Shown here: in pieces, positions 24,401-36,674 of the stretch
Position numbering within the stretch: position 1 is the stretch's first letter
How the letters are laid out: every line of letters begins with the position of its first letter
NCBI GenBank assembly: GCA_028274465.1
Contig: CM051455.1
Location: 130,048,096 to 130,112,095, forward strand
From: Plantago ovata
Taxonomy: Eukaryota > Streptophyta > Magnoliopsida > Lamiales > Plantaginaceae
Direction of reading: 5' to 3'
DNA: 64,000 nt
Notes under the pieces: generated by a model
The model's database searches: none
Told to the model about the DNA's origin: nothing
Seen by the model: only the letters and a program-made list of their open reading frames with translations
Position numbers and translations under genes: made by a program

Positions 24401-25080
24401 TGATTTGTAATTCATTACCAAAATCTCCAGAACCAGCTATAATTTGAAACAACCGGTACTTAAATAGTGCTGCAGAACCAAACAACCCCGTAACTTAGAG
24501 TTGTCCTCTTTTGGATGATTTGTAGCAATATAGCCGTTGATACCCAAGGTTTTGCTTCTTCATCTTGAAACTTGAAAAATTATTGATAGCCTCTGATATT
24601 TTGTATGAAGATTACTGTTACCTATAAAATACTACTTCCCTCATCATTACATATAACTCTCATGAAAGGGGGAATGTGGAATGTAACGGGGGAACGTGTG
24701 TAACTTTTATCAGTCATAGGTTAAATCACCAAAGGGTAATTACCTACAAGCTACAAACTTAAAGGTGTGCCAAAAGTTACCACATTGTTTTTTTATTTCC
24801 AGAATATTATAGAGTAAAGTATGAGTCATGGGGTTTATCAACGGTGAAGTTAAAAGAAAATTGGATAACCGACCATTGCTAGTCTATTGTTAACACCAAT
24901 TTATGATGCAGGTATGATCTTGGGCAGGCTGACCTAGCAGTTGGGAGTTTTAACGAGCTTTCGGTAATCAACCTGCGAAGATTGTTCTCTCGTAAGGGTT
25001 CCAATTTCATGGACATGCAAAAACAAGTAATGGGACAGACTCCTATACGGAGGAAGCTAAGAATCGATACCATCTTCTGA
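18441..25080 (+). CDS. Plastid-type HAD-superfamily protein, 11 exons, motif I nucleophile missing
   Basis: Exons: 18441-18545, 18644-18745, 18892-18960, 19058-19162, 19804-19858, 21656-21729, 23177-23260, 23368-23508, 23670-23735, 24267-24376, 24912-25080. All introns are GT-AG and the exons join in frame to 359 residues. The Ser/Leu-rich N-terminus looks like a chloroplast transit peptide. The rest is a HAD phosphatase fold with a helical cap. Motif II is VVSS (Ser224/225), motif III Lys274 and motif IV FEDDPRG (Asp280/281). Motif I reads FSWDNVVADT: Ser122 replaces the nucleophilic Asp, while Asp124 at +2 remains. It resembles the plant HAD group that includes Arabidopsis PyrP2 (riboflavin pathway), a recollection not tested here. 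Catalysis is doubtful unless this Ser is normal in orthologues. Intron 5 holds a Mutator-like MITE; intron 8 has a CT microsatellite near 23590. A relic of exon 10 lies at 53768. Confidence 0.88.
20543..21111. mobile_element. Mutator-like MITE in HAD intron 5, 9-bp target duplication
   Basis: A 569-bp element flanked by taacaagaa at 20534-20542 and 21112-21120. Its ends are inverted repeats of about 45 bp: left gggttaatttcaaatatgtt, right the complement of gggttaatttcacaaatgtt, both continuing into aacttatatcac. The 9-bp duplication fits the Mutator superfamily. It carries no transposase. Confidence 0.85.
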
Positions 25081-26690
25081 TTTCTACTACCCTCTGTGTT
25101 GTGGATATTCCTGTACATTTCTGAGTATAAGAAGTGTGGTTCAACTTTAGCTTATCTCCTTGACATGGCTTGTTTTTGTCTCTTTGAATTTCCACATGAT
25201 GTTGTTAAATTCAGAGAAGAAAACAAGTTAGCAACAACACTTGAAGTAAACAATGGTTTACTGAATGTACATAATATATTTAGTACTAAATGGGATGGAT
25301 GAAAGAGATCTATTGACAGATTTTGTTAGTGCATCACAGTCTACTAGTACAACATAACTTCTCCAGATCATGAGAAGATCTTTGGTTTTATCATGCTAAT
25401 TTATTAATTAATGACAAAGAAAGTGTCTAGTAATGAAAAGGCATTAGCATATTCTACTACTAGTATTGGTGAAAGGTCAGTGTTAGATTGTGAATAGTTG
25501 GCCTACCTCTTCCCTGGATTTGGGCTTTCCCTTGGCACACTGTCAATCCATTGCTGGCCTACTTCTTTACTGGATTTAAAAAAAAAAATCCCCCTCATAG
25601 TTGTTGTAATGGTCCTAATGGTCCTGCATGCAAACAATGTTGGGGGTAGTGCAGGTAATAAATACATAGAACATGTGAGATTGATCTTGAGAGATGCAAA
25701 ATTTTTGTAAATTTGCAATCGATTCCGTGGTTTCTAGTTTCTGCAGAAACAAACATCCAGTATCAATCATACGTTATGGTAATGTCGCATTCCACCACGA
25801 GCTGATAGACGAGTATTAAACCGATAGACGAGCTAACAAAACAACTCATGTTCGCAAAATTTGGGCGTCTCATCTCTGGACTGATGTCCAAACAGCAGCA
25901 GTCAGTCAGTCAGGGGCCCTGATATAATCAACACTTGATGCGAACAATTTTGTTATTTAACAGAGCTGTGACACTTGATGCGAAATTTTTTTCCATCACG
26001 TTATTTATATGATGAACGCAAGTGAGAAGTTATCGATGTTACTCATTTTATACTCATCATTACTTATCATTATTACATCAAATTTCTAGCCTCGACCAGT
26101 TCAACTGCCCCCTAGAACAATTTGCCCCTTTCCCCCGGTTACCCTTTGTATTTTCAGATTCTCAAGGTTCCCATTTCACAATTTGAAAGACAAAATACGT
26201 GTTAACTTGTTAGGTTAACATATCACCTAATAAAATTGTAATGTGATACTTATAAGAATACTTAAAATCTTTTGAACTTCTCAAACTCTATTACCTCTCT
26301 ATCGACAGTCTTTATTTAATTTCATCTATTAACACTCATTTCACTATTATAAACAAACTCTATCTTAATATATATAATAACCAGACTCTCATGCCAAAGA
26401 GTTAGCATCTTACAAACCCCAAGAACCAATCTCAATCTATTGCTGCTTCACCAATCACCACTATCTATAATTAAATTAAGATAGAAAAAGGTCCAGTACT
26501 TAATTCATTATATCGCAACATGACTTTGAAATACTGTTATAAAGCAACATATATAGTAGTGAAAGTTTAGAATATACTTTGAGTTTGTTTTAACCTTATA
26601 ACAAGACAAAATGACATTGTTAATTAACTATTAGAAAATTAATTTAAGCGCCGATAAGTGGTCGAAAGTTTTGATTCTTTTATATATGTT
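25081..26690. other. 3' flank of the HAD gene and spacer
   Basis: Contains the HAD 3' UTR (to roughly 25300) and AT-rich spacer. Short frames at 25096, 25498 and 25503 have no recognisable features. No gene is supported. Confidence 0.4.
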
Positions 26691-27339
26691 GTATCTATCA
26701 TTATGTTTCCAAAAAGGAAGATGCCTATGCGGTATGATCATAACATATTTTGTAACTGTATGTGTTCATAAGATGAGGTAGCCCAATCAATTAAATTGGT
26801 GATGGATTTTAGTCATTTGTTGATATGCGTTGGTGCAAAGATGCAACTTGATTTTCGAAAAATGTATACCGAGTGGTTGTAATACAAATTAAACACTAGT
26901 GATTCTGGAGCTAGCTACCGTTTTCTCCTTCAAAAGTTTGATTGGGACTATTCGATCTGTGCGTGTCTTGCAATAATTTACGTAATTCCCACTGTCGTTC
27001 AGAGCCTTTTTATACTCAAACCTCTCTAATTAAATATCTGATGTTGTTCCTTAAACACATGATACGATGTTGAAATCATGGTTTACGAAATCCACGTTCA
27101 TGTATACATTAGGGGCAGAAATAGGATGGGCATTGTGGAGTGTCCGCACCATTAAACTTCCAACATAACTTTATACTTTATACTATAGTAGTATGCAATT
27201 TCAGCCCATGCACCTAACATCAATTGTAATAAATTGTATGTATATATGTAACATGGAGTTGGATTGTGAGAGTGTGAAGGTAAGATTTGTGGAGAACGTG
27301 TAGAGAGCTATATGAACGCATTATAATAAGCCTGTGATT

Positions 27340-27770
27340 CATTATTTCCTGGTCTTATGGGATTTCTGACATCTTAAGTGCATAACAATATACCACCATA
27401 CTTTTGCGCTGCTTATTATTTTTATTGTTACAACCAAAGAAAATAAAGTCAAATGAATCTTTGATAAAATTATACTCCTTCTGTTCCATAATAAGTTTTA
27501 AGTAGATTTTTTTTCGAAATTTGACCGCAAATTATTCCTATATTACATAATCAAAAAATATAATAAAATTATATTAATATGAAAGAAAATCAAGTATATT
27601 TTTCTAATATAACTCTATTATATACTAATCATGTGTAAAATATAGGAGTAATTTGCGGTCATCAAAGTTCGGAAAAAAAATCAACCTTAGAAACCTTATT
27701 ATTATTATTATGAAATTGAGGGATTCATGATATAAAATGTTTATGTGTGTGTGGCGTGCAATCCTATAAA
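27340..27770 (+). repeat. Spacer block Y0, related to Y1 (37.6 kb) and Y2 (47.5 kb)
   Basis: Shares ttcctggtcttatgggattt, tgaatctttg and tgtgtgtggcgtgcaatcc with the blocks at 37600-38230 and 47460-48165. Here a Stowaway-like MITE (27475-27724) splits it. Confidence 0.6.
27475..27724. mobile_element. Stowaway-like MITE, degenerate
   Basis: About 250 bp with ends ctccttctgttccataataag and the rough complement cttattattattatgaaattgaggga. Internal inverted blocks (gaccgcaaattattccta / aggagtaatttgcggtc) fold onto each other. A TA precedes the left end. The right target duplication is not clean. Confidence 0.65.
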
Positions 27771-28384
27771 TTAGCTCAACATGCATTATATATTTATTAA
27801 TCTTTTAGTACTATGGATGGAATTTGAAAATGTGGCAACTTATATATCATAAAAATTACCAAATACTCTATACTCATGCATCTTCGGTATGAATTAATAC
27901 TGTGGTCCGTGGATATATATATAGATAGCTAGTAAACAGAGCATTATTATGAGGAAAATGAATTCTCCATAATTTTGAAGATTGATAGATAGATAGATCA
28001 TAATAATGTTGGGGTGTATATTGTGGGGGCAGAGCATTTAATTTTACCATTATGATGATATGAATAACTAAATTAAATATACTTAGTTTAATAGTACTTC
28101 ATTATAATGAAATGAATAATTAAATTAAAATTATTTAGTTTGATAGTAGTAAGTTGAGTGAACATGGGCCAATGTTTGCAGCATGTTGTGATATGGCCAG
28201 CTCGATCGATCGAAACTAGCTAGGACGTTCTGACGAGGGAAGGAAGATTCTGTTTCATAATTGGACATCAATGCTACACATCATACATACCAGTATACCA
28301 CACACACAAAAAAAAAAAAGGTATTCTGAAGATAACTCTATGATCATGCATGCATACATAATCATTAATTAATGCGTTAGTATG

Positions 28385-28799
28385 GTTAATTTCAACCACT
28401 TTGTGATGACATTCGAGTTGTCTACAAACCTGTTGGACCATAAGTCGCTTTTCAGCAGAATACTAGTAGGAACAGGGCTGCTCCAGGCTGGCTGGTCCTT
28501 ATGATAATCGTGTTTGGGGGCATTGCTGCGGTAGCTCTGGATTTTACCGGATATGTTTTGGCTTGGAAACGGCAAAGACTGAAGCACTTGCAGGCTTGGA
28601 GCAAAACTTGCGGTCAGATTGGGTCAGGACATGGATTTCAAACAGATTATTGTTGTTGAATGTACTTGCTCATAATTTATGTCATGATTTTTTGGCATAA
28701 ATTCATTTGGTTTTGGTGTGTTACCTTTCGAATTTGATGAACGGATAGGATGTAATCTTCTTTTGTGATGAATGAAATTTCATTTACCTCTAAAAAAAA
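28385..28799 (+). mobile_element. Retrosequence ending in poly(A), probably a LINE 3' tail
   Basis: Ends in an A run at about 28792-28799 after a 3'-UTR-like stretch. Broken reading frames give KTEALAGLE-type sequence reminiscent of a LINE RNase H domain. No clear target duplication is seen. A processed pseudogene is the alternative. Confidence 0.4.
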
Positions 28800-29319
28800 A
28801 TGATGTGAAATGTAATCAACTTAATATGGTTCTACTCTTAAAAAAGACTTCTAACTAGTTTGTGCATTAAGGAACTGCAGTTTGTCTATAGTAGTAATAA
28901 ACAATTAAATAGCTACAATACTATTTGTTGTGTGAATTTTATGGTTGGGTTTGTAAAGTATCCCAAGTTGGAAAAAATGAAAGAGACGATTTTCACCTAA
29001 CATGTAGTAGTAAAACTGAATGAGTCTAGCTAGCTAGTAGTACTAGAAGCATCATCGCATCACATGATTCACACTAAAATCGTCAAATCATACCAGCTCC
29101 GGCTAACTAATCTAGACACCCAGTTTTCAAACGTAGTACTGTGATCAAATGATGTAACCTCTTAACAACAGTTATAAATAAGCTGTGTATGCCACACAGG
29201 AATAATTAAATTCGCGCGGTACCAGAGTTATATACCACAACTCTCGAATCAGAGCAGTCATCTCCAGATCGAAGCAGATCAGAGTTGTTTACAGGTCCGC
29301 TTAGAGCTGTAAGTCTCTG

Positions 29320-29505
29320 CTCGTTTCACCTTAATTTCAGTTTCATTAAGTTCAGTTCAGTTCAGATAATTTCAGTTCAGTTCAGTTTAGTTTTGCTTAG
29401 TTAAATTTATACTTCAAATAAGTTCAGTTCAGTTCAGATTAATTAAGTTCAGTTCGGTTCAGATTAATTAAGTTCAGTTCAGATAAGTTCAGAATTTTTC
29501 AGTTG
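29320..29505 (+). repeat. TTCAG-type short tandem repeat
   Basis: Dense irregular copies of agttcagttcag with interspersed attaattaagttcag. The complementary gaactgaa repeat appears near 33590-33740 and 50810-50950. Confidence 0.8.
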
Positions 29506-30029
29506 AAACAAACAGATTCTAAAGCTTCATTTTGTACATATACGTACTATTACTAAAGCTAATAAAATGAAACTGGACAAAACGTATACGTACATGTCTA
29601 TATGGAGTATCTCACAGGGATTTTTTTTCCAATGTTTTCTTATAAGTATATGTGAATGAGTGAATCCCGTGGCCGTGGATACCTTCTTGACTTGCTAAGA
29701 GTATGTATATCTTTGAGAAAAGAAATATTGTAGGCGGAAGATCTAACCAATGAAATCTTTTTAGGCAGAGTTTGGCCCATAGTAGCTACGGAGTAGTATC
29801 ATCCGTCAGTTTCCCATTTGGAATTTACTATTTTACTATTAAAACATAGTCTTAATATAAGTTGATAGAGTGTGGATGGGTTCGCTCATAAATGTAACGA
29901 TAACAGTTGAAATCAATTTAATTACGAAAAGGCTACTCCAATTCACTCCCCCATCATCACACATCACATCAATAATCAACCACAGTAGCAGCCACTATTA
30001 TATTTCCAATTGTACCCTTTCCAAGAATC

Positions 30030-30569
30030 TCGGCCACGTCAGATGCTTTTTCCCTCCCAAATCTAATTCCAAATGTACCCTTTCCTCATTGTCAGCAATC
30101 AAATCCACGTATGTAACTCACCTGGATTATCAGGAAATACACCATTGTTTCCATGTAAAAGACAACTGGACCTTAAATTAAAATTAAAAATAATATAAAA
30201 AATTACAGGCCTCTTCTTCAATATATACTTCACTTCATCTTCTCTAGCTGCTCATCATTCACTACTTTTACATTTTTTTTTATTTCTCTCTTCTCTTTCT
30301 GGTAGCTGCTTTTGGTTCCAATCAAACTTCAAAAAGGTGAGACATTTTGATTTTTTAACTCTTTCCCTCCACTCCCAGCTGTGTTTCTTGGTTTCTTTTT
30401 GTTGCTACATTTCTTGCTAATTACTTGATATTTTCTCTAGTCTGGACAAACAGAGATACTGGGATCTAATACTTTTGTTTGCTTTGTAGATAGATTTACT
30501 GAAATCTTAATTAGATGTACGTGTGCTTATTCATTGCTGATGAAACTTTTTTTGACTTGTGCTATGCAG
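30030..30569 (+). promoter_or_regulatory. CIPK copy 1 promoter and 5'-leader intron
   Basis: A bZIP-type CCACGTCA lies at 30034-30041. A TATA-like aatatata is near 30220, and leader exon 1 follows. An intron in the 5' UTR runs from 30337 (AAAG|GTGAG) to 30569 (TATGCAG). The acceptor and its upstream words (cttattcattgctgatgaaact) are conserved in the other two CIPK copies. Confidence 0.65.
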
Positions 30570-30756
30570 AAATATATTTTCTCATTAGTCCTCCTTGTGA
30601 TAAGGATAAGCTTGACTGCTGAACCAAAGTCTGATTTTGCAGCAGCTAGATGTGCATTACAAAAGCCAACTAGCTCAACTTGAAGAATTCTGAGTTGTTG
30701 TTTCTAAACACCCTTAGAACCTTCAAGTTGGTAACAAAGTTCGATTTTGTTCGGAA

Positions 30757-32076
30757 ATGGAAAACCAAGATAACCACCAGGGGAAAGTTTTGATGAACAA
30801 GTATGAGGTCGGAAGGTTGCTGGGCCAGGGCACTTTTGCCAAAGTCTACTATGCCAGGGACCTTAAAACCGGTCAGCACGTGGCGATCAAGGCTATTGAC
30901 AAGGACAAGGTCAAGAAAGTTGGGATCGCAACGCAGACAAAGCGGGAGATATCGGTTATGGGATTAGTCCGACACAAGAACATCATGCAGCTATACGAAG
31001 TGATGGCCACCAAGACCAAGATCTACTTTGTCATGGAGTATGCCAAAGGTGGGGAGCTTTTCCAGAAAGTGGCGAAAGGCAAGCTCAAAGAAGACGTTGC
31101 ACGAAAGTACTTCCAGCAGTTGATCTGCGCGGTTAAGTTTTGTCACAGTAGGGGTGTATATCACCGCGATCTAAAACTGGAGAATCTGCTTTTGGACGAC
31201 GATGAAAATCTGAAGGTGACTGATTTCGGTTTGAGTGCTCTACCGGAATCCAGGCGACATGACGATCTATTCCACACAACTTGTGGAACGCCTGCTTATG
31301 TCGCACCGGAGGTTATCAAGAAAAAGGGATACGATGCGGATAAAGCTGACACTTGGTCTTGTGGGGTGATCTTGTTTGTACTTATTGCCGGTTATCTTCC
31401 ATTTTTCGACTCAAATCTCTTGAGAATGTACGAAAAGATGGGAAATGGTGAGTACAAGTGTCCTAAGTGGTTCTCACCCGAAGTGCGGGCTCTTCTGTCA
31501 AGGATCCTTGATCCTAACCCCATGACCAGAATATCAATGGCTGAAATTATGGAAAATTCCTGGTTCCAGGTTGGTCTGGATTCGGAGATTTCCAAGAACA
31601 CAGTGGATTTGGAGAAGACTGTAATCGACCCTGATTCTGTATTACAAGTCTCAGCGTTTGATCACATAGACGATGCTAACCTGGAGGCTGAGAAAGTGTA
31701 TAATCTGAATGCATTTGATATCATATCTCTCTCCAATGGACTCAACTTGTCTGGTTTATTCGTGAGCCACGACCAAAAGGACGAAGTTCAGTTCACATCT
31801 GCGAAGCCAGCTTGTGCCATCATATCGAAAATGGAAGAGATTGCAAGCCACCTGAAGTTGGAAATGGTGAAGAAAGAGCAAGGTTCTCTGAAACTTGAAG
31901 GGTTCAATTTCGGCATTGATGTAGAAATATTTGCAATATCTTCGTCGTTTCACTTAGTTGAGGTGAAGAAATCTGGCGGTGATTCGATAGAGTATCAAAG
32001 TTTTTTGAAGAAGGAGATTAAGCCTGCTCTTAAGGAGATTGTTTGGGCATGGCAGGGGGAGCAGAGGCAAAGCTAG
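30757..32076 (+). CDS. CIPK: CBL-interacting protein kinase (CIPK/SnRK3), copy 1
   Basis: Ser/Thr kinase of the SnRK3 group, activated by calcium-loaded CBL sensors and phosphorylating transporters and channels at membranes. It has 439 residues from the ATG at 30757, intronless in the coding part. The kinase domain spans about residues 16-270: Gly-rich loop GQGTFAKV 23-30, Lys45, HRD 136-138, DFG 156-158, APE 183-185. The catalytic loop reads HRDLKLEN, where most kinases have KPEN; all three copies here share this. The NAF motif (NAF 318-320 in [19 protein letters not shown]) binds CBL and keeps the kinase inactive. A PPI-type region for PP2C follows at about 355-390. Codon 199 is Thr (KADTWSCG), where the other copies have Ile. 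It appears intact. The alternative-splice-free coding structure fits the intronless CIPK clade (CIPK2/5/20-like); the exact orthologue is not resolved. Confidence 0.93.
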   Translation: MENQDNHQGKVLMNKYEVGRLLGQGTFAKVYYARDLKTGQHVAIKAIDKDKVKKVGIATQTKREISVMGLVRHKNIMQLYEVMATKTKIYFVMEYAKGGELFQKVAKGKLKEDVARKYFQQLICAVKFCHSRGVYHRDLKLENLLLDDDENLKVTDFGLSALPESRRHDDLFHTTCGTPAYVAPEVIKKKGYDADKADTWSCGVILFVLIAGYLPFFDSNLLRMYEKMGNGEYKCPKWFSPEVRALLSRILDPNPMTRISMAEIMENSWFQVGLDSEISKNTVDLEKTVIDPDSVLQVSAFDHIDDANLEAEKVYNLNAFDIISLSNGLNLSGLFVSHDQKDEVQFTSAKPACAIISKMEEIASHLKLEMVKKEQGSLKLEGFNFGIDVEIFAISSSFHLVEVKKSGGDSIEYQSFLKKEIKPALKEIVWAWQGEQRQS

Positions 32077-32427
32077 CAAAGTTCAGTTTCCAGGAAGCAA
32101 CTAATTAACACTAACATACTAATTATGCCTACTCATACATACTCCGTATGTGAGTTTTTTATACTTTTGCTCGTTATGCATTAGTGTTAGGCATTGTACT
32201 AATTGTGTGATTTTGATTTGTTTTTTCTGAGATTGTGAGTTATTTTTATGTAAGTAGCTTAGGGTTGTAGAGCAATTTCCACTTGCTCATTTGTCCAGTG
32301 TATGAATGAGATCTGTTTTGTTATATTAACGCTTACTTGCAGGTTGCAGCAATAATATATAATGTACATGGAGTATAAGTCAATTAGTTGCTAGTACTAC
32401 AGTACAGTACAGTCCACATTTATAAAG
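32077..32427 (+). other. 3' flank of CIPK copy 1
   Basis: The first 250 bp match the 3' flank of CIPK copy 3 (61206-61460), including ctactcata, ttttacacttttgctg and ccatttgtccagtgtatgaa. This is the likely 3' UTR. No gene lies here. Confidence 0.6.
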
Positions 32428-33010
32428 TGTAACGCCCCAAATTAATTGAGAACGATACTCATACAAACAAGGTGCACTTTTCTTTCCGGGAATCCACTTA
32501 GAATAAGTTTAGTGTTAATCGTGCTTGCTCTATCCCAATTCTAGGATGGGTGACCTAATGAGAAGTTTCTAGTGCGCGCACGATTGAGTACAAAGTGCGC
32601 ATATTAGAACATGTGTTGGTCTGTGGGACCAACATATCACTTCGGAGAGCGTCCAGGAGTAACCTCGCTGGCCCATTGGGCCAAGTCTAGGCCCATTATG
32701 GGTCGGGTCGTTACAATGTGAAAGTGGCAGTTGCACCATTTGATTTTGGACACAGAAAATAAAGAGAAAAGTTAAATATTGAGTTATATTAATATTGGGT
32801 GTTGTTTTTACTTTATGGAGGATTTGTGGCCACATAAATGTGTTGATGGAATATAAAATTATTGTAATCATGTTCAAATATGGTAAATAAATGAAATTGT
32901 GCAACTCTAACGGGACGACTAAAATGGCAAAATGGTGCAACTGTTTTGGGGGAGGGAATATAACCCTTTATTCCACTCACTCTTAAGCGATGTGGGATGC
33001 GGGGTATTAC
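32428..33010. mobile_element. Cassandra-like TRIM LTR with 5S rRNA-like segment
   Basis: Begins TGTAACGCCCC (32428). One possible end is cgttaca at 32715; a second is ggggtattaca at about 33010, preceded by gatgtgggat, which is usual near this family's 3' end. At 32510-32560 it contains a 5S-like stretch: ttaatcgtgcttg and ctaggatgggtgacct, the latter matching the 5S internal control C box. No polymerase, PBS or target duplication is visible, so it is probably a solo, partly decayed LTR. Confidence 0.65.
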
Positions 33011-33589
33011 AATAAACTTGTATATAATGTTCGTTTTGCTAAATCCAGAAATAATGGTATACTGTATCTTTTTCACTCGTTTTATTTTAGAGATTCAATC
33101 TCCCCTCTTTAAATTAAACTTTAAATTAAAAGTTGATTTAATTAAGTTTGCTCAAACAGGGATTTAGCATCAAAACTAAACTGGAAGAATAAGGTGGTGT
33201 AGTGGTATGGAACTGGAATGGGAAAGAAGAGGTGTAGGATTCGATTCGATCCATAAGATGGTTTAGGATATTGGTATAGATGTATAAAGTGGTATATGTG
33301 TGAATAAAATAGTGTAGGATATTTGTATATGTATTTATTGTTTACCTTGAAATCATTTACTTCCCATCCCCTATTAAATTTAGTCAAAGAATTATGCCCA
33401 AGGGTTATATGTAAGTCTAAACCGCTAACAAATACGTTGGAGAAGGTCAGGAATCTATGAGATGCAGCTTGAACATGATTACAATTGTCATTTCAATTTA
33501 GTTCAGATAAAAATAACAAATAGGATTACTATCTACAACATGAGTTGTATAGTTACAATCGCTTTCATGATCGACTAAATAAAACTGAA

Positions 33590-33745
33590 GTGAACTAAAC
33601 ATAATTGAACTGAACTGAAATGAATTGAATGAAACTGGTTGAACTGAATTAATTTGAAGGTATAATATACAATTGAACAAATTTGAACGAAACTGAATTG
33701 AATCTGATAAATTTAAACAGAAAGGAACTGAATTAAATAACAATT
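33590..33745. repeat. GAACTGAA-type short repeat
   Basis: Irregular runs of gaactgaa, gaattgaa and aactgaattg. Complementary in sense to the repeat at 29320-29505 and similar to 50810-50950. Confidence 0.75.
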
Positions 33746-33815
33746 AATTGAAATAACCAGATGAAAAATAAAAACAGATACTAATGTTTGTCGATTTCAT
33801 TTAGTCAATACTTTG

Positions 33816-34410
33816 CTATGTTTTTTAAAGCGGGTCTGACCGGCTGGTTCGACCGTAAGCCGGATGGGGCCCGGCTCAAAAGCACACATAAAACCGTCAT
33901 TCAACCGGAGTCCAAAAAACCGGTCAAGAACCGGTGAAAACTGGTGAGCCGGGAACCGGCGAGCCACCGGTTTATCCGGTTTTGGTCATTTTTCAAAAAA
34001 AAAAAAAAAAAAAATCCTTGCAGAAGCTGCTTCTTCTACTATGTCTTCATTATATTAAAACACATTATAAATTCCATTTATATATAAATTAATTATTTAT
34101 TGATTAACGCTCTAAGTCGATTTCAGTCTCTAATTCTTAGAACTTTTACGCTCTCACTTTCGTTCTATGTGATCTAGAAAATTACGAAGGACAAAAAAAA
34201 ATTACTACATTTTTTTAGTAACACTTATTTTCGTTTTTATTATGAAAAATAGAATATTATATGTACACGGGACACACACATATATATATATATATATTTT
34301 TATAATTTTATATGCTATACCGGTTCAATCCGGCCTAAAACGGCTGGACCGATCCGACACCGGTCCGACCTTTTGGCTTGACTTCCGGTTCCGACTTTTA
34401 AAACATATAG
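33816..34410. mobile_element. hAT-like non-autonomous element, copy 1 (595 bp)
   Basis: Flanked by an exact 8-bp duplication atactttg (33808-33815 and 34411-34418). Terminal inverted repeats begin ctatgttttttaaagcgg on the left and ctatatgttttaaaagtcgg on the right (complement). Subterminal regions are dense in ccggt/accgg words. The interior is AT-rich with a poly(A) tract and no transposase. The same family occurs at 61980-63065. Confidence 0.85.
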
Positions 34411-36670
34411 ATACTTTGATCGTCCAGCTGAAACAGACGTGGTGTTACATTTATCACTTGCTCACTGTACTAACTCAAACTCATCCATCTGCTCGCACAG
34501 AAGTCATATAATGATACTAATTCAACCACCTACTTTCAACCAAACAAAAATCGTGCGCAGGACCAAACTAAACATTGTGAACTTGATTGAGACCAAAATT
34601 ATAATAATTTAACAGTATGTTTGACAGCGAGTTTTAATTAATTATATGCAAGTCATTATTGTGAATTGCCAATCTGATATAGACTAATTATTGAAGTTGT
34701 GAGACCTAAAATACTGTAATAGTATAACAAGAGGAGTCACGTTCAGTTCCTCTCGTTCTATAGTTAATGGTCTGAATAAAACACTGAATTAATGTTCACA
34801 AAGAATAATTCATACTCATTATGGAAAAACACCAGAGATAATTTGGTTTATGCGGAAAAATACTACTAGTACATGAATTATTTATTTCAGTACTTTTTGT
34901 CCTTTAATTTCTTATTCACATCTTGCCTTGGTGGTCAATTCAGAGTAGAAAACAAGCTTATAAATGTGAATAAATTTTTTGATTGTGTACTTAATACTTC
35001 AATGTACGGCTTAAAAAACAAAATATACTCTGTAGATCTTCGTAAATTAATTAATCATCACTGAAAAGATCTTTTGCTTACCTCACAAAAATGAAATGAT
35101 CTTTTTGCTTAGTAAAACATTTCTAGTACAGTACTTATTCAAAGTGAACTGTGACTAGCTGGCCTACTGATCTCGATCGATGTGATGTTAATATTACTAA
35201 TTTTATATTAATGATGATTACGTTTACATAAGACCGATCTTATTTGCTACTACTACTGTTTTCAACTTGACAATTTGGTTATATACAAGATAAACTATTT
35301 GATTAATTAACCAATCTCATTTGTATTTTTCCACAATCGAAACCTATAGAAAATTTAGTCTTAATCTGAGCAACATGACCCAGATCAGAGCTGCTATGAT
35401 CATTGGGTAACACTAAGTAACGGCCAGGCATACCATTCTTAGCATTATATTTAATATACATGCTTGGCAGTGACATGTTAGGATCACCTATGTTTTTGTT
35501 ACAACTTTGTAAATTAAACAAGAAAATACATAATATTGTCAATAATTAGAACAAAACGGCTTCTTCTAAATTAAGCGCCGAAAGCATGTTGCATTTTTCT
35601 AACTTTTCTGCATGATATACAGATCATCTACTATTATATAATCTTTTATTTCTTCATGCTATATCTACCATAAGGAGTGAAAATACCTATGACGATCAAA
35701 GAAACAACAATTTTAAGGTTAATATTATATATAAATTAGATCCAGATCAGTTCATATTTTATGTGATAATTGTTGCGTTTGACAATAAATGAAAATGATA
35801 ACATTAACCATTTAAGCATACCATCCGTATTAGTCGTTATTGAAAAAATGTAAGATCGATATAACTTGCTTTAGATACAAATTACCAGTCAGTCGATCCA
35901 AGATTGACTATGGGGTTTAGTGAACACCTACGTCAACCTCTACATGTATTGACATCAACCTGCAGATTAACAAACACAGATAATATATAGAAGTTAAAAT
36001 ACAGCGGAATATAAATAAGAACATGTGTTTGAGACTTTTAAAGCAACTTTGTAGGCTTGCTTGTTGCCCAGTCAAGGTAGAAAATCAATTAGAAAATATC
36101 TTGTTCATACAACGCTATATACTCTCAATATCTATCCTAGTAAAACAATATTAGTCACCTATAAGATGATATAGAATACCCTTCTATCTATTCTACCTTC
36201 AATACGCTGTTAGAGAAGTCTAGAATATAAACTAGTGTAAAAGACACAACAATAAAACTATAAAACTATAACTCTATGAACTCGAAACTCTAGCTTTGTG
36301 TCGTGATCTCTCTATTGATTGATGTCCTCCTTATATAGTAGTGGATGTCTTGTTCGAATTGCATCAGGAAACACGTATGAATGAATCTGGACGTGTCAGT
36401 CTTCAATTAGGAATAAACTTCTTTTACAAGAACTCCTTTTCCTATCAAGACTTGATTTCCTTTTTTAGTTCTTCTTTGAATAAGTCTCTTCCTTCTTGTA
36501 ATATGACAATTACCACGTTCTAATAAACTTCCTACACAAGTAAGACAACTACAGCTGTGGAACAATTAGTGTTAGAATAGGTAAAACTAAAATAGGCGGC
36601 AAAATACTTTGTTTTCAGAATCTAGGGGTTGAGTGAACTTATAGGTGAATCCCTATGTCAACCCCTTGAA
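34411..36670. other. Gene-free spacer
   Basis: Mostly AT-rich sequence. Short frames (34873, 35303, 36341) lack recognisable features. The stretch at 35900-36670 has an LTR-like feel (repeated caaccccttg/caacctct clauses), but I could not define an element. Confidence 0.35.
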
Positions 36671-36674
36671 ACAG

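Larger units (their letters stand above)
26690..30200 (+). repeat. Upstream block of CIPK copy 1, collinear with 55140-58760
   Basis: Anchors in the same order occur upstream of CIPK copy 3: agatgcctatgcggt (26719/55150), tttatggttgggttt (about 28940/56070), catgattcac with cacccagtt (29063-29125/56152-56255), taggcggaagatctaac (29732/57237) and ccacgtcag with ccctcccaaatctaattcc (30034/58686). This is a diverged segmental duplication that includes the promoter. Confidence 0.7.

Noticed and set aside
13565-25080. Metabolic gene cluster of UGT and HAD phosphatase
   Set aside because: Only two unrelated enzymes on opposite strands 3 kb apart, with no shared pathway evidence.
28369-28587. Minus-strand coding frame
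   Set aside because: It is antisense to a retrosequence with a plus-strand poly(A) end.
32500-32575. 5S rRNA gene
   Set aside because: Only the middle and C-box region match, with many changes, and the flanks are LTR-like.
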